From positions 1,076,501 through 1,140,500 of the forward strand of contig NC_091247.1 of NCBI RefSeq assembly GCF_042477335.2: a DNA stretch of 64,000 bases, read 5' to 3'. Position numbers and translations under genes: made by a program. Shown here piece by piece: positions 13,363-23,499 of the stretch. How positions within the stretch are numbered: position 1 is the stretch's first letter; each line of letters opens with the position of its first letter. Source of the DNA: Ovis canadensis (Eukaryota; Chordata; Mammalia; Artiodactyla; Bovidae). The notes beneath the pieces are model-generated. The model saw only the letters and a list, made by a program, of their open reading frames with translations. It was not told where the DNA came from and did not search any database.

Positions 13363-13375
13363 CTGCAGGGGAGCA

Positions 13376-13582
13376 GCTTCCCCGGGGGCTCAGTGGTAAA
13401 GAACCGCCTGCCAGTGCAAGAGATGCCAGAGACACGGGTTTGACCCCTGGGTCAGGAAGATCCCCTGGAGGAGGGCAGGGCAACCCACTCCAGTATCCTT
13501 GCCTGGAGAATCCCATGGACAGAGGAGCCTGGCGGGCTACCGTCCACGGGGTCATGAAGAGCTGGACACGCCTGAGCACACA
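13376..13582 (+). repeat. Bov-tA SINE
   Basis: Complete in outline, from TTCCCCGGGGGCTCAGTGG to GCTGGACACGCCTGAGC. Confidence 0.88.
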
Positions 13583-13726
13583 GACAGTGGAGCAGCAAGC
13601 CTGCGCGCCGCAGCCACTGAGCTGCGGAGCGAGGCAGCCGCTGCACCGCGAGGAAGAGCCCCCACGCAGGGGGGTCAGCAGCCAGACACACACATAAAGA
13701 AGTGTTTTCAAAAAGGACAGCAGGGG

Positions 13727-13880
13727 CTTCCCTGGTGGCTCCGCTGGTGAAGAATCCACCTGCAATGCGGGAGACCTGGGTTTGATCCCTGGGTTGGGAA
13801 GATCTCCTGGAGCAGGGAAAGGCCACCCACTCCAGTATTCCGGCCTGGGTCGCAAAGAGTCGGACAAGACTGAGCGAAAA
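13727..13880 (+). repeat. Bov-tA SINE with internal deletion
   Basis: The head and core are well preserved (GGCTTCCCTGGTGGCTCC), but about 50 nt between the core and the tail are missing before TCGCAAAGAGTCGGACAAG. Confidence 0.85.
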
Positions 13881-13979
13881 AGTATAATCAAAAATTAAAA
13901 GAGGACAACATTAGAAACCACAGGGCTTCACGGAGAAGGAAACAGCAAATAGAGACTCCAGAACAGCGGATGTAGCTAA

Positions 13980-14222
13980 TGGATCCAGGCCCTCACCCAG
14001 GGGCGTGGCCAGCAGGGCTGGGCATGCGCAGAAGCAGGGAGCCAGCGCACAGCCCCGGCAGAGGGAAGCGCGGGCCGCCGCCGCCGCCTCGGAGCCGGCG
14101 CGGTGCGGGCGGAGGGCCACCCAGCTCACCCTCGGGTCCGCGCACTGTGCCCGACCCCTGGATCGGCCCCCGGGGAGGCGAGGACCCCGCGCCTGGGAGC
14201 CCGAAAATTAAAAAAAAAAAAA
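13980..14222 (+). other. CpG-rich block ending in an A run, possible retrocopy
   Basis: A 220-bp, very CpG-rich block with a GCC-triplet run stands alone in otherwise AT-rich repeat DNA. It ends abruptly in AAAATT followed by a run of A. This could be a retrocopy of the GC-rich part of an RNA or a stray CpG island. I see no recognisable protein and no clear target-site duplication. Confidence 0.35.
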
Positions 14223-14523
14223 AGTCCTTATCCTTGAGATGAACAGAATTTTCCCATTAATTTACGGGATTATTAACGGAATCATTAGTATTATTTTTTT
14301 TAAATAACAGAATTAACTAACATAAATAAGAAAAAATGGAGAGACTATAAATGCACGAAGTAAGAAATGACAAAAGGGTGGGGAAATAACCTTTGGGACA
14401 AAAGGATAAAAAAGGTTTCATCAACAAAGTGCTTTCTTTCCTGGCTTGTAAGAAAACTTCAAAGTCTTCAACCAGATGGATTCACAGAATTCAGTTTGCC
14501 TGAATTTACCCTATTAGAAAGAA

Positions 14524-14722
14524 AGATGGCTTCCTCGCTGGCTCAGCAATAAAGAATCTGCCTGCCCGTGCAGGAGATGAGGGTTGGATCCCTGGGTTGG
14601 CTGGAGGAGGGCATGGCAATCAGCTCCAGTATTCTTACCTAGAGAATCCCATGGACAGAGGAGCCTGGCGGGCTACAGTCCATGGGGTCACAGAGAGTCA
14701 GACACGACTAAGCAACTGAGCA
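14524..14722 (+). repeat. Bov-tA SINE
   Basis: From GGCTTCCTCGCTGGCTCAG to AGTCAGACACGACTAAGC, diverged in the core. Confidence 0.88.
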
Positions 14723-14971
14723 TGCGTGTACCCAGCAAGAACTATCTGTGATAGATATGACAGGTGATAATTTACAGATAAACAGAATAGACAGGTTGAC
14801 AAATAGCACAAAGCACCTGACTGACAGAGAGGCTGTGAGAAAGGACTAGACTGACGGATGGTGGAAACGGCACCCACGCGGGAGCAGAGGGAAAGCTCAG
14901 GGTGTGCCGCGGGCTTCAGACCTTCCTCTTCCAAACCCAACCCCGGCTCTTCTCAGCATCACTCCTAACTG

Positions 14972-15180
14972 TACGCGCGTCAGTCGCTCAGTCATGTCCA
15001 ACTCTTTGCGACCTCGTGGGCTACAGCCGGCCAGGCTCCTCTATCCACGGGATTCTCCAGGCAAGAATACTGGAGTGGGTTGCCATTCTCTTCTCTGGGA
15101 GATCTTCCCGACCCAGGGACCGAACCTGGGTCTCCTGTATTGCAGCAGATTCTTTACTGTCTGAGCCACCAGGGAAGCAC
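14972..15180 (-). repeat. Bov-tA SINE, antisense
   Basis: Reads in reverse from CAGTCGCTCAGTCATGTCC to CTGAGCCACCAGGGAAGC, essentially full length. Confidence 0.9.
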
Positions 15181-15183
15181 TGA

Positions 15184-16495
15184 CTTCTATTAACTCCTTG
15201 TTTTTGACCACAGATTGCATTTTCCCGTTTCTCCGTCTGTGCAGTAACTTCTGTGCTGAATAGCACTGTGGACACATGGTGGGGGCCCTGGTCTCCGTCA
15301 CCGCCCTCGGAACTGTCCCCGCCCCCTCTTCCCGTGCTGAAGCTCTCGTGCTGGACATGATGTATTTGGCCAGTGCCTTTGGGGCCTTCCTGGGGGTGAA
15401 AGTGAAGTGGGGTTGCAAGGGTGGGACCCCAACCCAGTAGGGCTGGGCCCCTTAGAAGAGGGAAGGGCACCAGAGACCTGTCCCCACGTGTGCAGAGAGG
15501 GTGTGATGGGAAAGCTGCCGTCCACAAGCCGTCATGGGGGCCCTCGCCAGACACCAGGCTCTCAGCACCCTGACCTCAGACTTCCAGCCTCCAGAGAAGA
15601 ACCCCTGTTGCTGCTGTACCACATTCAGCGGGTTCTGTGTCACAGCAGCTCAAGCAGACGTCCTAGAACCTTCTATCGGGAGGTCCAGCTGAGGCAGATG
15701 GCCCTGCTCCCCCGAGCTCTGGCTAGACAGATCTGGGGGAAAGGCCAGGTGCTCCCCAGGCACCTCGCACGTGTCGGAGTGCAGCCTCCAAACGTCCCCC
15801 TGCGCGTCTTTCTGGACCCGTTGTCTCAGGCAGGCCCTCCCCTTGAGGGTGGTCCTTACTCCTGGAGGCTTTCTGGGGGCCCACTGGGGTCAGCAGGATC
15901 TCTCTTCTCTGGCCGGATGGGCCCCACCAGCCCCTCAGCTGTGCTCAGAAGCCCTGTGACCCTGCTCTGCACGCGGGCAGGGGGCGGACGCCCACCCACA
16001 TTCTCTGCCCTGCCCCAGCCGATAGAAGGGGGGTGGTCACCGTGGGGGTGCCCCCAGGCACTGAGGCGGACCGGGCTGATAGGGGATGGAGCCAGCAGGG
16101 GGCCGGGGTCGGGGCAGCTGTGGCCCGAGGGCCTTGGACCCAACGCCCACGGATTTGAGCTCAGGGCAGCAGGCAGCCAGGTGAAGATAGACAGGCGGCA
16201 GCTGTGGTCACCTTCCACTTGGGAGGAGCGCGGCTTGGGCCGGCCCGGGGCTGCCGCGGGCTCTCAGGTACCAGAGGAGAGACCAGGAGGGCCGGGGGCA
16301 GCCCGGCCTGCAGGCGCTGAGCAAGCAGCACGGGCCCGCAGAAGGGATAGGGAACAGCGGGAGCCGGCCTGCCCGCAGACATCTCGGCCACAGCGGGAGG
16401 AGCCCACCCAGGGGCGGGTGTCCCCCACAGTCACGGTGAACCCAGACCTCCCGAGAGTCAGGTCTGCTGCGATGTGGAGGGCAGTCACGGGACAC
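15184..16495. other. Unassigned intergenic sequence downstream of LCN5
   Basis: GC-rich. One long plus-strand frame (15407-16609) is open only through GC richness. It has no recognisable domain and overlaps the LCN5 polyadenylation region, so I do not call it a gene. Confidence 0.5.
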
Positions 16496-16564
16496 ACACC
16501 CCACCAGCCCGCCCGCCACCCCTCGGTCCCCAGGAAAGACGGGACCATGGGTTCGGCTGTAGAG

Positions 16565-16570
16565 TTTATT
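16565..16570 (-). other. LCN5: LCN5 polyadenylation signal
   Basis: AATAAA on the minus strand, about 780 nt past the LCN5 stop codon and inside the block shared with LCN8. An untranslated last exon is likely, as in LCN6. Confidence 0.6.
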
Positions 16571-17055
16571 TGGGCGGAGCAGCTGCAGGTGGCCCCCCAG
16601 GGCTGGTAGCCCAGGTAAGCCAGGTGGGCGGGGCTGCAAGCACCCCAGTGGGGGGCAGGGGCTCCCCTAGGTCAGATCCTGAGACACGGAATGGCAGGGC
16701 CTCAGGATGCCGCCCTCATCCGAGGGCCCCAGCCAGGAGTCGGTGTCCTAGCTGAGTGGCCTGAGCCTCAGTTTCTCTACCTGTAAAGTGGGGCCACAGT
16801 CCCGTCTCTCAGAGCTGTTGAGACAGAGGGGGCCATGCAGCTGAAGGGTTAGCACAGTGGGGGACCTGGGAGCCCGATATGGGGTCCACAGGGCCTGTGA
16901 CCCCAAGGCAGGACTCTGTTGGATGGAAACCCAGACAAGGCCAACCTGCCCCCACCTCCAGGGCCGCCTCCTGGTGTCAGCACCCTGGAGGTCCTGGGAG
17001 CTAGAGTGAGCATGGACTCCTATCAGGCTGGGACTCAGCCTGGGCGGAGACTTGC

Positions 17056-17081
17056 CTCCTTCAGGAGCCTGGTGCGCCTCC
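17056..17081 (-). pseudogene. Relic copy of LCN8 exon 6
   Basis: This 26-nt stretch is the counterpart of the functional LCN8 exon 6 (20993-20968), at the same place in the duplicated block. The acceptor AG has become CG, the donor GT has become GC, and the conserved cysteine codon TGT has become CGC. It could not serve as an exon. LCN5 has its own sixth exon upstream, at 17377-17352. Confidence 0.8.
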
Positions 17082-17351
17082 CGTGGGCCAGGGCAGCATG
17101 TGGGGCTGCGCGGGGGACAGGCGCCCAGCCCCCTCTCAGCCCAGGCTTTGCAGCCACAGGAGGGGCTGGCCCAGGACAGGACATGCTCACAGCATCCATG
17201 CCCGGGTAGGCCCTGACCCTTGGGAAGCCCCGGCTCCACCTGTCCAGGAGTCAGCCCCCCCATCCCTGGGACTCCAGACTCCTCTTCCAGCTGTGATGGG
17301 GAGGCCTGGGGACCCAGCCCCAGCCTCGGGGCAGGGAAAGGGACTCACCAC

Positions 17352-19152
17352 CTAGGACAGCAGGTTCACACAGGTCACTGTGGAGAAGAGACGGTGGGGA
17401 AGTGGGGAGACAGTTCCCAGGAAGGAGGCCCCCAGGCCCCCAGCGCGCCACTCACGGTCCTTGGTGAGCAGCTGCACGTCTGAGACCGACAGCCCCTGCT
17501 CCACGGCCTTCTCCACGAACTTTTCTGTGGCTTTCTCATTGTGTTCCAAGGTCCGGCCTGCGAGGAAGGGGGAGCGGCTGACTGGGGCCCCCCCGGGACG
17601 CCCTCCCTGCCCAGCCAGTCCCCGCCCAGCCCCGCCCACCCAGTCCCCGCCCAGCCCCGCCCACCCAGGGCCCGCCCAGCCCCGCCCACCCAGGGCCCAC
17701 CCAGCCCCGCCCACCCAGGGCCCGCCCAGCCCAGGCCCCGCCCGTCTGGGCCCTAGGCTCCTCCTGCCCCCCCGCCCCGCGGGGCCGGGCCAGGCCGGGC
17801 TGGAGCGGGAGGCTGCCCGCTCACTGTAGAGCTTCAGCACGCGGCTGGGCTTCTCGCCTCCGTGGGGAACGATGCTTATGACGGCGTAGGTCTTGTAGTC
17901 CGTGGCCACCACGATGACCTCTTTGCCTCCTTGGGACAAAACCAAACCCAGGACTCCCAGGCTGTGGGGAGGGGGAGGCGCCGCCCATGGGCCATACCCC
18001 CACCTCGGAAAGCACACACACAGGTGCTGCACACACGTGGGGCTGCAGCGGGCCTTCTGGACTCCCCGGGGGAGCTTCCTGAAGAGGGTAGGCCGGGAGC
18101 CCCACCGGCCAGCACATAGGCCACCTGGTCAGTCTCATCAGAGTTTGCAGAGAGGAGGTGCAGGAGTTCGCTTCCATGCAGGCTGGGCAGTGAGCTCAGG
18201 CTGAGGGCTCTGGGCCACCACGTCCCCACGGGAAGACCCTCAGAGCCAGGGTGGCTGAGCAAGGGCCATGTGCGGTGGGACCCAGCGTCCCCACCGGCTC
18301 CCAGCCGCGCAGAGTGCGGGGCTGAGGACTCCAGGCTGAGCGGGGCGTTGGGGCAGGGAGTGAGGAAGAGGCAATCGCGGGCGCATTCCTCACCAGAGTC
18401 TAAAGGGAGCTTGAACTTCCCGGGGGCGTCCCCCTTCACTGCCTGGTTCTTCTCCTTCATGCACAGGTTCATGCTGGAGAGGGCAGACGCTTTCAGCCCA
18501 CGCTCGCCCACCGCCACCGCGCCTTGCTCTGGACCACCAGGGAGCCCCCGACCAACGGGTCCCGGCCCAGCTCCACGTCCAGGCACCAGCCACCTCAGGA
18601 AGCTGCCTTGGAGGACGGAAGCCCTGCGCCTCCGCCCTGGCCTGGGAGCCCGGGCACCCTCCTCCCCCAACCCCATCCTCGTCCCGCCAGGGGGCCCGCA
18701 TGACACCCTTAAGGCCAGCGCCACTCACTGGTCAGACACGGAGGTCAGGCCAAGGTGGGCCCCGTCCTGCTCCACTATCACGGCCCCCACCTTCCGCCCT
18801 GGGGACGAGCTCCGGTGCTCCAGGTTGGAGGCCAAGGCAATCTCGTACCACATACCTGAAAACTGCGGGGACAGCAAGCTGGAGGGGGATTGCCTTGGGG
18901 GGCGGTGCCCGCCACTGGGATCAGGGCCTCCCCCAGCCCAGCAGGACAGTGGTCTGGGGAATTCCCGGGCCCCGCACGCCCGGAGCTGGCAGAGGCTCTA
19001 GAGGAAGCGTCCCCAGGGGCCTCCAGGCTCCCTCCGGCTGGCCCGGATGCAGCCACCTGGGTCAAGTTGAAGTTCTGGAGGCCCAAGTCCTCCTTGCCAG
19101 CCGCCAGCATCACGAGGAGCCCCAGCAGGGCTGCAAGCAAGCTGCCCCTCAT
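17352..19152 (-). CDS. LCN5: LCN5, epididymal retinoic-acid-binding-type lipocalin, complete
   Basis: Coding exons on the minus strand are 19152-19057, 18862-18729, 18473-18394, 17929-17825, 17557-17456 and 17377-17352, all with GT/AG borders, giving 180 aa. Residues 1-19 (MRGSLLAALLGLLVMLAAG) are a signal peptide. Exon 2 has the lipocalin G-x-W motif in FSGMWYEIALASN. Exon 4 has EVIVVATDYKTYAVI, close to the mouse Lcn5 VVVVATDY segment, and the end DLTCVNLLS matches mouse DLTCVN. The cysteines in exons 3 (NLC) and 6 (LTC) fit the family disulfide. Mouse Lcn5 is a secreted epididymal protein that binds retinoic acid; the role here is inferred. A 25-bp GC minisatellite lies in intron 4. LCN5 is, as I recall, not functional in human. 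Confidence 0.92.
17620..17745. repeat. 25-bp GC minisatellite in LCN5 intron 4
   Basis: CCAGCCCCGCCCACCCA recurs at 17626, 17651, 17676 and 17701, with a partial copy at 17726, a period of exactly 25 bp. Confidence 0.9.
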
Positions 19153-19220
19153 GTCTGGCCGGCAGGGGCTGGGGCCAGCTCCCCAAAGCCACAGGACACG
19201 CTCCTCGGGCCCAGCCTGGG

Positions 19221-19226
19221 CTTATA
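19221..19226 (-). promoter_or_regulatory. LCN5: TATA box of LCN5
   Basis: TATAAG on the minus strand, 69-74 nt before the ATG. A start site near 19195 would leave a short 5' UTR of about 40 nt. Confidence 0.65.
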
Positions 19227-19229
19227 CCC

Positions 19230-20325
19230 TCCCCGTGGGTGTCAGCAAAGGCACAGGCTGGCTTCATTAAGCAGACGGCCTGCCCATCGGCCGGACCAGG
19301 CCTGAGGGCCCTCCGCCCCCGGACCTTGATGTTGCCCCAGCCACTCGGCTGGCCAGTCAGCTGCCCTGTAGGCTGGGCCCCAGGCCCCGGGGGGGACAGT
19401 GCCCAGAGCCCCCAGACCACCCGCGGGAGGCTGGAGGGCAGTGTGGGGCTCCAAGGCGAGGGGGCAGGGCAGGAGGTGGCACGTCCTGCACTTCGGGGAC
19501 ACGTGTGCGGGGGGCGGATGGCGGTCAGGGCCCCTCACGGCACCAGGACCCAACCGCTGCCCACGAGGCTCCAGCAGGAGCCCTCAGCAGCACCCAGGGC
19601 GGCCCGAGGCCCTGGCACCTGGCCCGCCTGGGAGCCCCAGGCGACCTCCGGACGTGGGTGTATGCCCTCAAGGGCCCGCCAGCTGCGTAGGCAGGGGCGC
19701 GGGCCAACGGGGCGAGACCAAGGGCACGGGCACCCAGGTGGTGCTGACTCTGTAGCCCACCCCGTGGGCAGCGGCGTGAGCCGGGACGTCCCGACCCCGC
19801 CAGCCCTGCAGGCCAATCAGCAGCTCCCGAGGCGGCTCCCCTGGCCCTTCACCCACGGAACCGTTTCCCGTGGCGGGGACAGCGTCTCTCTGTCCCATGG
19901 AACTGGTCCCCGAGGAGGGACAGTGTCTCTCCACCGCACGGGTGAAGAGCTTCATGAGCAGGGGTGGAGGGCACCTGTCCAGGTCCACCCGGCAGGTGGG
20001 CAGCTGCCCCGTCACCCCAGCTGCCCTCATGGCCCTTGACTGCTGCACCCCACCGCCAAGTGTCAACCGTCTTCCCGCCGGTGGTGGCTGGCAGCAGCCA
20101 AGCCGGAGGGCTGGGGGAGCGGCAGGGGCAAAGACAGGGAAAAGGAGGCAGAAGACGAGGGCAGGGAGAGGGCAGGGGGGAGAGATGCCCGCGGAGTGCC
20201 AAAGGGACGAGGGGGTCCCAGCTCCCTGGGGAGCAGAGTGCCTGGGCCCTGCAGACAGAGCAGGGCCTCACAGTCTCAGCTCAGCCTGCCGTGCGGCAGA
20301 GGCTCCAGGGCAGCTGCTGAACGTT
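19230..20325. other. LCN5-LCN8 spacer
   Basis: GC-rich spacer between the LCN5 promoter and the LCN8 3' end. It should contain the LCN5 upstream regulatory region, but I could not pick out individual sites. No exon or repeat was recognised. Confidence 0.5.
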
Positions 20326-20398
20326 TGTTGACCCCACCAGCCCCGCCTGCCACCCCTGGCCCCCCAGGAAAGACGGGACCATGGGTTTGGCTGTAGAG

Positions 20399-20404
20399 TT
20401 TATT
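20399..20404 (-). other. LCN8: LCN8 polyadenylation signal
   Basis: AATAAA on the minus strand, in the same sequence context as the LCN5 signal at 16570-16565. Confidence 0.65.
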
Positions 20405-20625
20405 CCGGCGGAGCAGCTGCAGGTGGCCCCCAGGGCTGGCGGCCCAGGGAGGCCAGGTGGGCGGGGCTCTAAGCATCCCCATGGGGGCGGGGGCTCCCCT
20501 AGGTCAGCTGCTGCGACGGAGAAGGGCAAGGCCTCGGGGCGCCGTCCGAACCCGAGGGCCCCAGCCAGGAGTGGGTGTCCTAGCTGAGTGGCCTGGGCTT
20601 CAGCTTCTCTGCCTGCGAATTGAGG

Positions 20626-23457
20626 TCACAGTCCCGTCTCTCGGAGCTGTTGAGACAGAGGGGGGCCTGTAGCTGAAGGGTTAGCACAGTGGGGCACCCG
20701 GGAACCTGAGACAGGGTCCACAGGGCCTGTGACCACCCGCAGATGGAAACCCGGACAAGGCCAGCCTCCCCTGCCCTGCCCCTGCCCCGCCCGCCCCAGC
20801 CTCCCCTGCCCTGCCCCCGCCTCGCCCGCCCCAGCCTCCCCTGTCCTGCCCCCGCCCCAGCCGCCCCTGCCATGCCCCCGCCTGGTGTCAGCACCCTGGA
20901 GGCCCTGGGGTCTAGAGTGAGCTGGGACTCCCGTCAGGCTGGGACTCAGCCAGGGGCGAAGACTCACCCCCTTTAGGAGCCTGGCACACCTCCCTGCGGG
21001 ACAGGAGAGCATGAGGGACTGCACGTGGGATGCATGCCCAGCCCCCACTCCCCGCCATCGCAGGCCCCCTCGCCCAGAGCCCACCCCAAGGCCTGGAGCT
21101 CACCGTGCCGGCCCACCAGGTACAGCCCCATGTCTGTGGTCAGCTCCCGGAACTTCAGGAACCCAGGCTCACACTCGCCGCCCAGGCTCCGAGCTGTGGG
21201 GGCACCGGGGCCTGAGCCAGGGGGTCCCCGGGGGCCGCTGCGGTCCAGCCCCCACCCCAGGATTGCTTACTGAAATACTTGAAAACGTAAAACTCATTGT
21301 TCTGCCACTGGAGGGACACGCGCAGGATGGCGTACTGCTCATAGTCCGTGTCCATCACGTGGATCTCCCGGCGGCCTGTGTGGACAAGCGGGAGGGGCAG
21401 GCCTGGGTGGACGGGCACCCCTCAGGGCGGGTCGGCCTGGGAGGTCAGGGTCGACAGGGCCTGACTTCATTCTCCCCCACCTAGCCGGGACCCTCTCGGG
21501 GTGCCGGGACCCTCTCGGGATGCTGGGACCCTCTTGGGGGGTCTAGAGCAGCCCTGGTAGGGTGACCGGTCCACTGGGGGGATACAGAGCCTGGGGCGTG
21601 AGGAGGAGCACGGGGAACAGCATGAGGAACAGCCAGGCCAAGAGGAACTGGCGGGTGGGGCCCAAGGAAGCAGCTCTTACCAGGAAACACAAATTTCCCC
21701 AAAACATTCATTTCTGAGCTCACTATTTCTTCAGTCTGACAACTTCCTGAGCTGAAAGGCAACAGAGCGGTCACTAAGAAAATGCCCGCTGCGTGCCTTC
21801 CCAGGGCCCACTCCCAGCAAGGGGCAGGCATGCTGTCCCCAGGAGCGCCTGGGGCAGGGGGCCCGTGCCCTTCCGAGAGCTGCCCACCGGCAAGTCCTCC
21901 TCCCGTCCTGCTAAACCCACGAGGCCTCATCAGGACGCCCTGCTTCATCCGGGAGAGGACGCAGCTTTGGGGCCTGGGGTCTGGTCGCAGGGGAGGACCC
22001 TGGGAGGACTGGTGCACCCAGGGGACAGTGGTGTCCACGCCCCACGCCCACGGCTGCAGCCCCCTGACACACACGCCTGGCCCCCGCGCTGCCGGGCGCT
22101 GGGCTGCTTACTTGTTGTAGGCGACCGTCACGGTCAGAGTCTCCCCACTCAAGGTCAGGAACAAGGCCTCCAGCCTCCTCGGGGTCTTCAGTGCCAAGTT
22201 TTCTCTGGAGGCCACACCAGCTTCCCACCAGAATCCTACCATCTAGAGAAAGGACCGGAGCCAAGCCCATTCGGGCAGCCGAACCGGACCCGGGGAGGCC
22301 GACCCCTCGCCCTAGACCTCCCAGGCAGGGAGCCGGCAGACGAAGCAGCAGGCGGCGGGCCTTCCGGGGGTCCCCGTGGGGGCCCTGGGTCCCCCCAAGG
22401 GCCTGTTTGCAGCTGCCCCAGGGCTGGTGCCCTGTCTCCAAGGAGACCTGGCCTTGTGATGCCTGCCCCTGAGCAGAGGCAGCGGTGGTCAGAGCCCGAG
22501 AGACGGGGCAGGGAGCGGGCCAGCTGGACGTGAAGGCCCCCTGAGGAGGGTGGCCAGCAGCCCTGCCCCGTGGGGGAGGCCTGGCTCTGCACGGCCATGC
22601 TGGAGGACCGAGCAGCCGCCTTGGAAACCAGCCCTGGGGCCCGGACCTTCCCTCTGAAGCTCTTATTTTTTACTTTTTTCAGTTCTACCAGCTTATTGCT
22701 GCCAACCCATCACCCTCCACCCTCATGCACACATGCTCAGTGATATGACCCCATGGACTGCAGCCCGCCAGGCTCCTGTCCATAGCCTTTTCCAGGTAAG
22801 AACACTGGAGTGGGTTGCCATTTCCTTCTCCACCCTCTGAAGCTTTTAAAAACTGATCATTTTTTGCAAGGCAAGGGAAGCAAACCTATGTCCAACACCG
22901 GCTGTTTCTGAGCCTGCTGGCCCAGGCCGGGCAAAAAGGAGATCAGACAAAGAAGCCTCCAGATGGAGCCCAAATGCCCCCGCCAAAGTCCCTGCCCTGG
23001 GAAGGCCTCCTCCTCTGCTCCCACTGCCTGCGGGGTCAGAGGTCAGAGCAGGAAGCCCACCAACCCGGGAGCAGCAGACGGCCACCCTGAGGCCCACACC
23101 CCGGAGACCCCTCAGGGGAGCGGCCAGCCAGGCTGAGGACACGGTCACCCAGAGGAGGACCCGGGGGAGAGGGCCGCCCCCTGCCAGCCCTGGGTACTTG
23201 CTGTATCCCCACCGGCCAGGAGCGGGGACCCCAGGCAGGGCTGAGCTCACACCCAGGGGGTCCTGGGGCCCCCGTGAGCCAGCCCCAGCTCAGCCGTGGG
23301 AGGGGAGAGCTGGGGGAGCCAGCCCCTCAGGGCCCTCCCAGCCCAGGACCACCGCCCTGAGGAAGACCAGCACCTTCTGCAGGTCCAGGCCCTGCGGAGT
23401 CATCTGCACCTGGGCCAGCGTGAGGCCCAGGAGGGCGCTCAGCAGCCCGGCCCCCAT
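20626..23457 (-). CDS. LCN8: LCN8, epididymal lipocalin
   Basis: Coding exons on the minus strand are 23457-23374, 22242-22112, 21751-21681, 21375-21271, 21193-21104 and 20993-20968. The protein starts MGAGLLSALLGLTLAQVQ (signal peptide), has the G-x-W motif in VGFWWEAGVAS, NSGSC in exon 3, REIHVMDTDYEQYAIL in exon 4 (mouse REIHVLDTDYERYTIL), FREL-TTDMGLYLVGRHG in exon 5 and GRCARLLKG in exon 6 (human GRCAELLKE). An in-frame upstream ATG at 23475 would lie at or above the expected start site set by the TATA box, so I take 23457. The last exon is uncertain: an acceptor with a good pyrimidine tract at 20647/20646 gives LRETGL and TGA at 20628-20626, for 175 aa in total. LCN8 is a secreted, epididymis-type ligand carrier in mouse. 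Confidence 0.9.
20755..20880. repeat. C-rich minisatellite in the LCN8 3' region
   Basis: An imperfect unit of about 33 bp built from CCCCTGCCCTGCCCC-type words and repeated about four times. It is present in the LCN8 copy of the duplicated block and absent from the LCN5 copy. Confidence 0.8.
22735..22838 (-). repeat. Bov-tA fragment, antisense, in LCN8 intron 1
   Basis: The reversed tail (ATGACCCCATGGACTGCAGC) and core (GGAGTGGGTTGCCATTTCC) are present. The tRNA-derived head is missing. Confidence 0.8.
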
Positions 23458-23492
23458 TGAGCATCTGCTCCGCACCCTGAGCCCTGGGTAGG

Positions 23493-23498
23493 GTTATA
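23493..23498 (-). promoter_or_regulatory. LCN8: TATA-like box of LCN8
   Basis: TATAAC on the minus strand, 36-41 nt before the ATG at 23457. It places transcription start near 23465, between the two candidate ATGs. Confidence 0.55.
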
Positions 23499-23499
23499 G

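Larger units (their letters stand above)
16500..17110. repeat. Duplicated 3' block, LCN5 copy
   Basis: About 610 bp matches 20331-21005 behind LCN8 at clearly high identity, judged by eye, over most of its length. It holds the polyadenylation signal, an old MIR-like stretch near 16755-16830 (CCTCAGTTTCTCTACCTGTAAA) and a dead copy of LCN8 exon 6 at 17056-17081. The LCN8 copy carries an extra C-rich minisatellite. Confidence 0.88.
20331..21005. repeat. Duplicated 3' block, LCN8 copy
   Basis: Counterpart of 16500-17110. It contains the LCN8 polyadenylation signal, the MIR-like stretch near 20590-20670, a C-rich minisatellite (about 20755-20880) absent from the LCN5 copy, and the functional LCN8 exon 6. 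Confidence 0.88.

Noticed and set aside
15407-16609. Long plus-strand open frame (400 codons) downstream of LCN5
   Set aside because: GC-driven, without a recognisable domain, overlapping the LCN5 polyadenylation region and the duplicated block.
23458-23475. Upstream in-frame ATG of LCN8 as the start codon
   Set aside because: The TATA-like box at 23498-23493 places transcription start at about 23465, after this ATG. The downstream ATG also gives a cleaner signal peptide.
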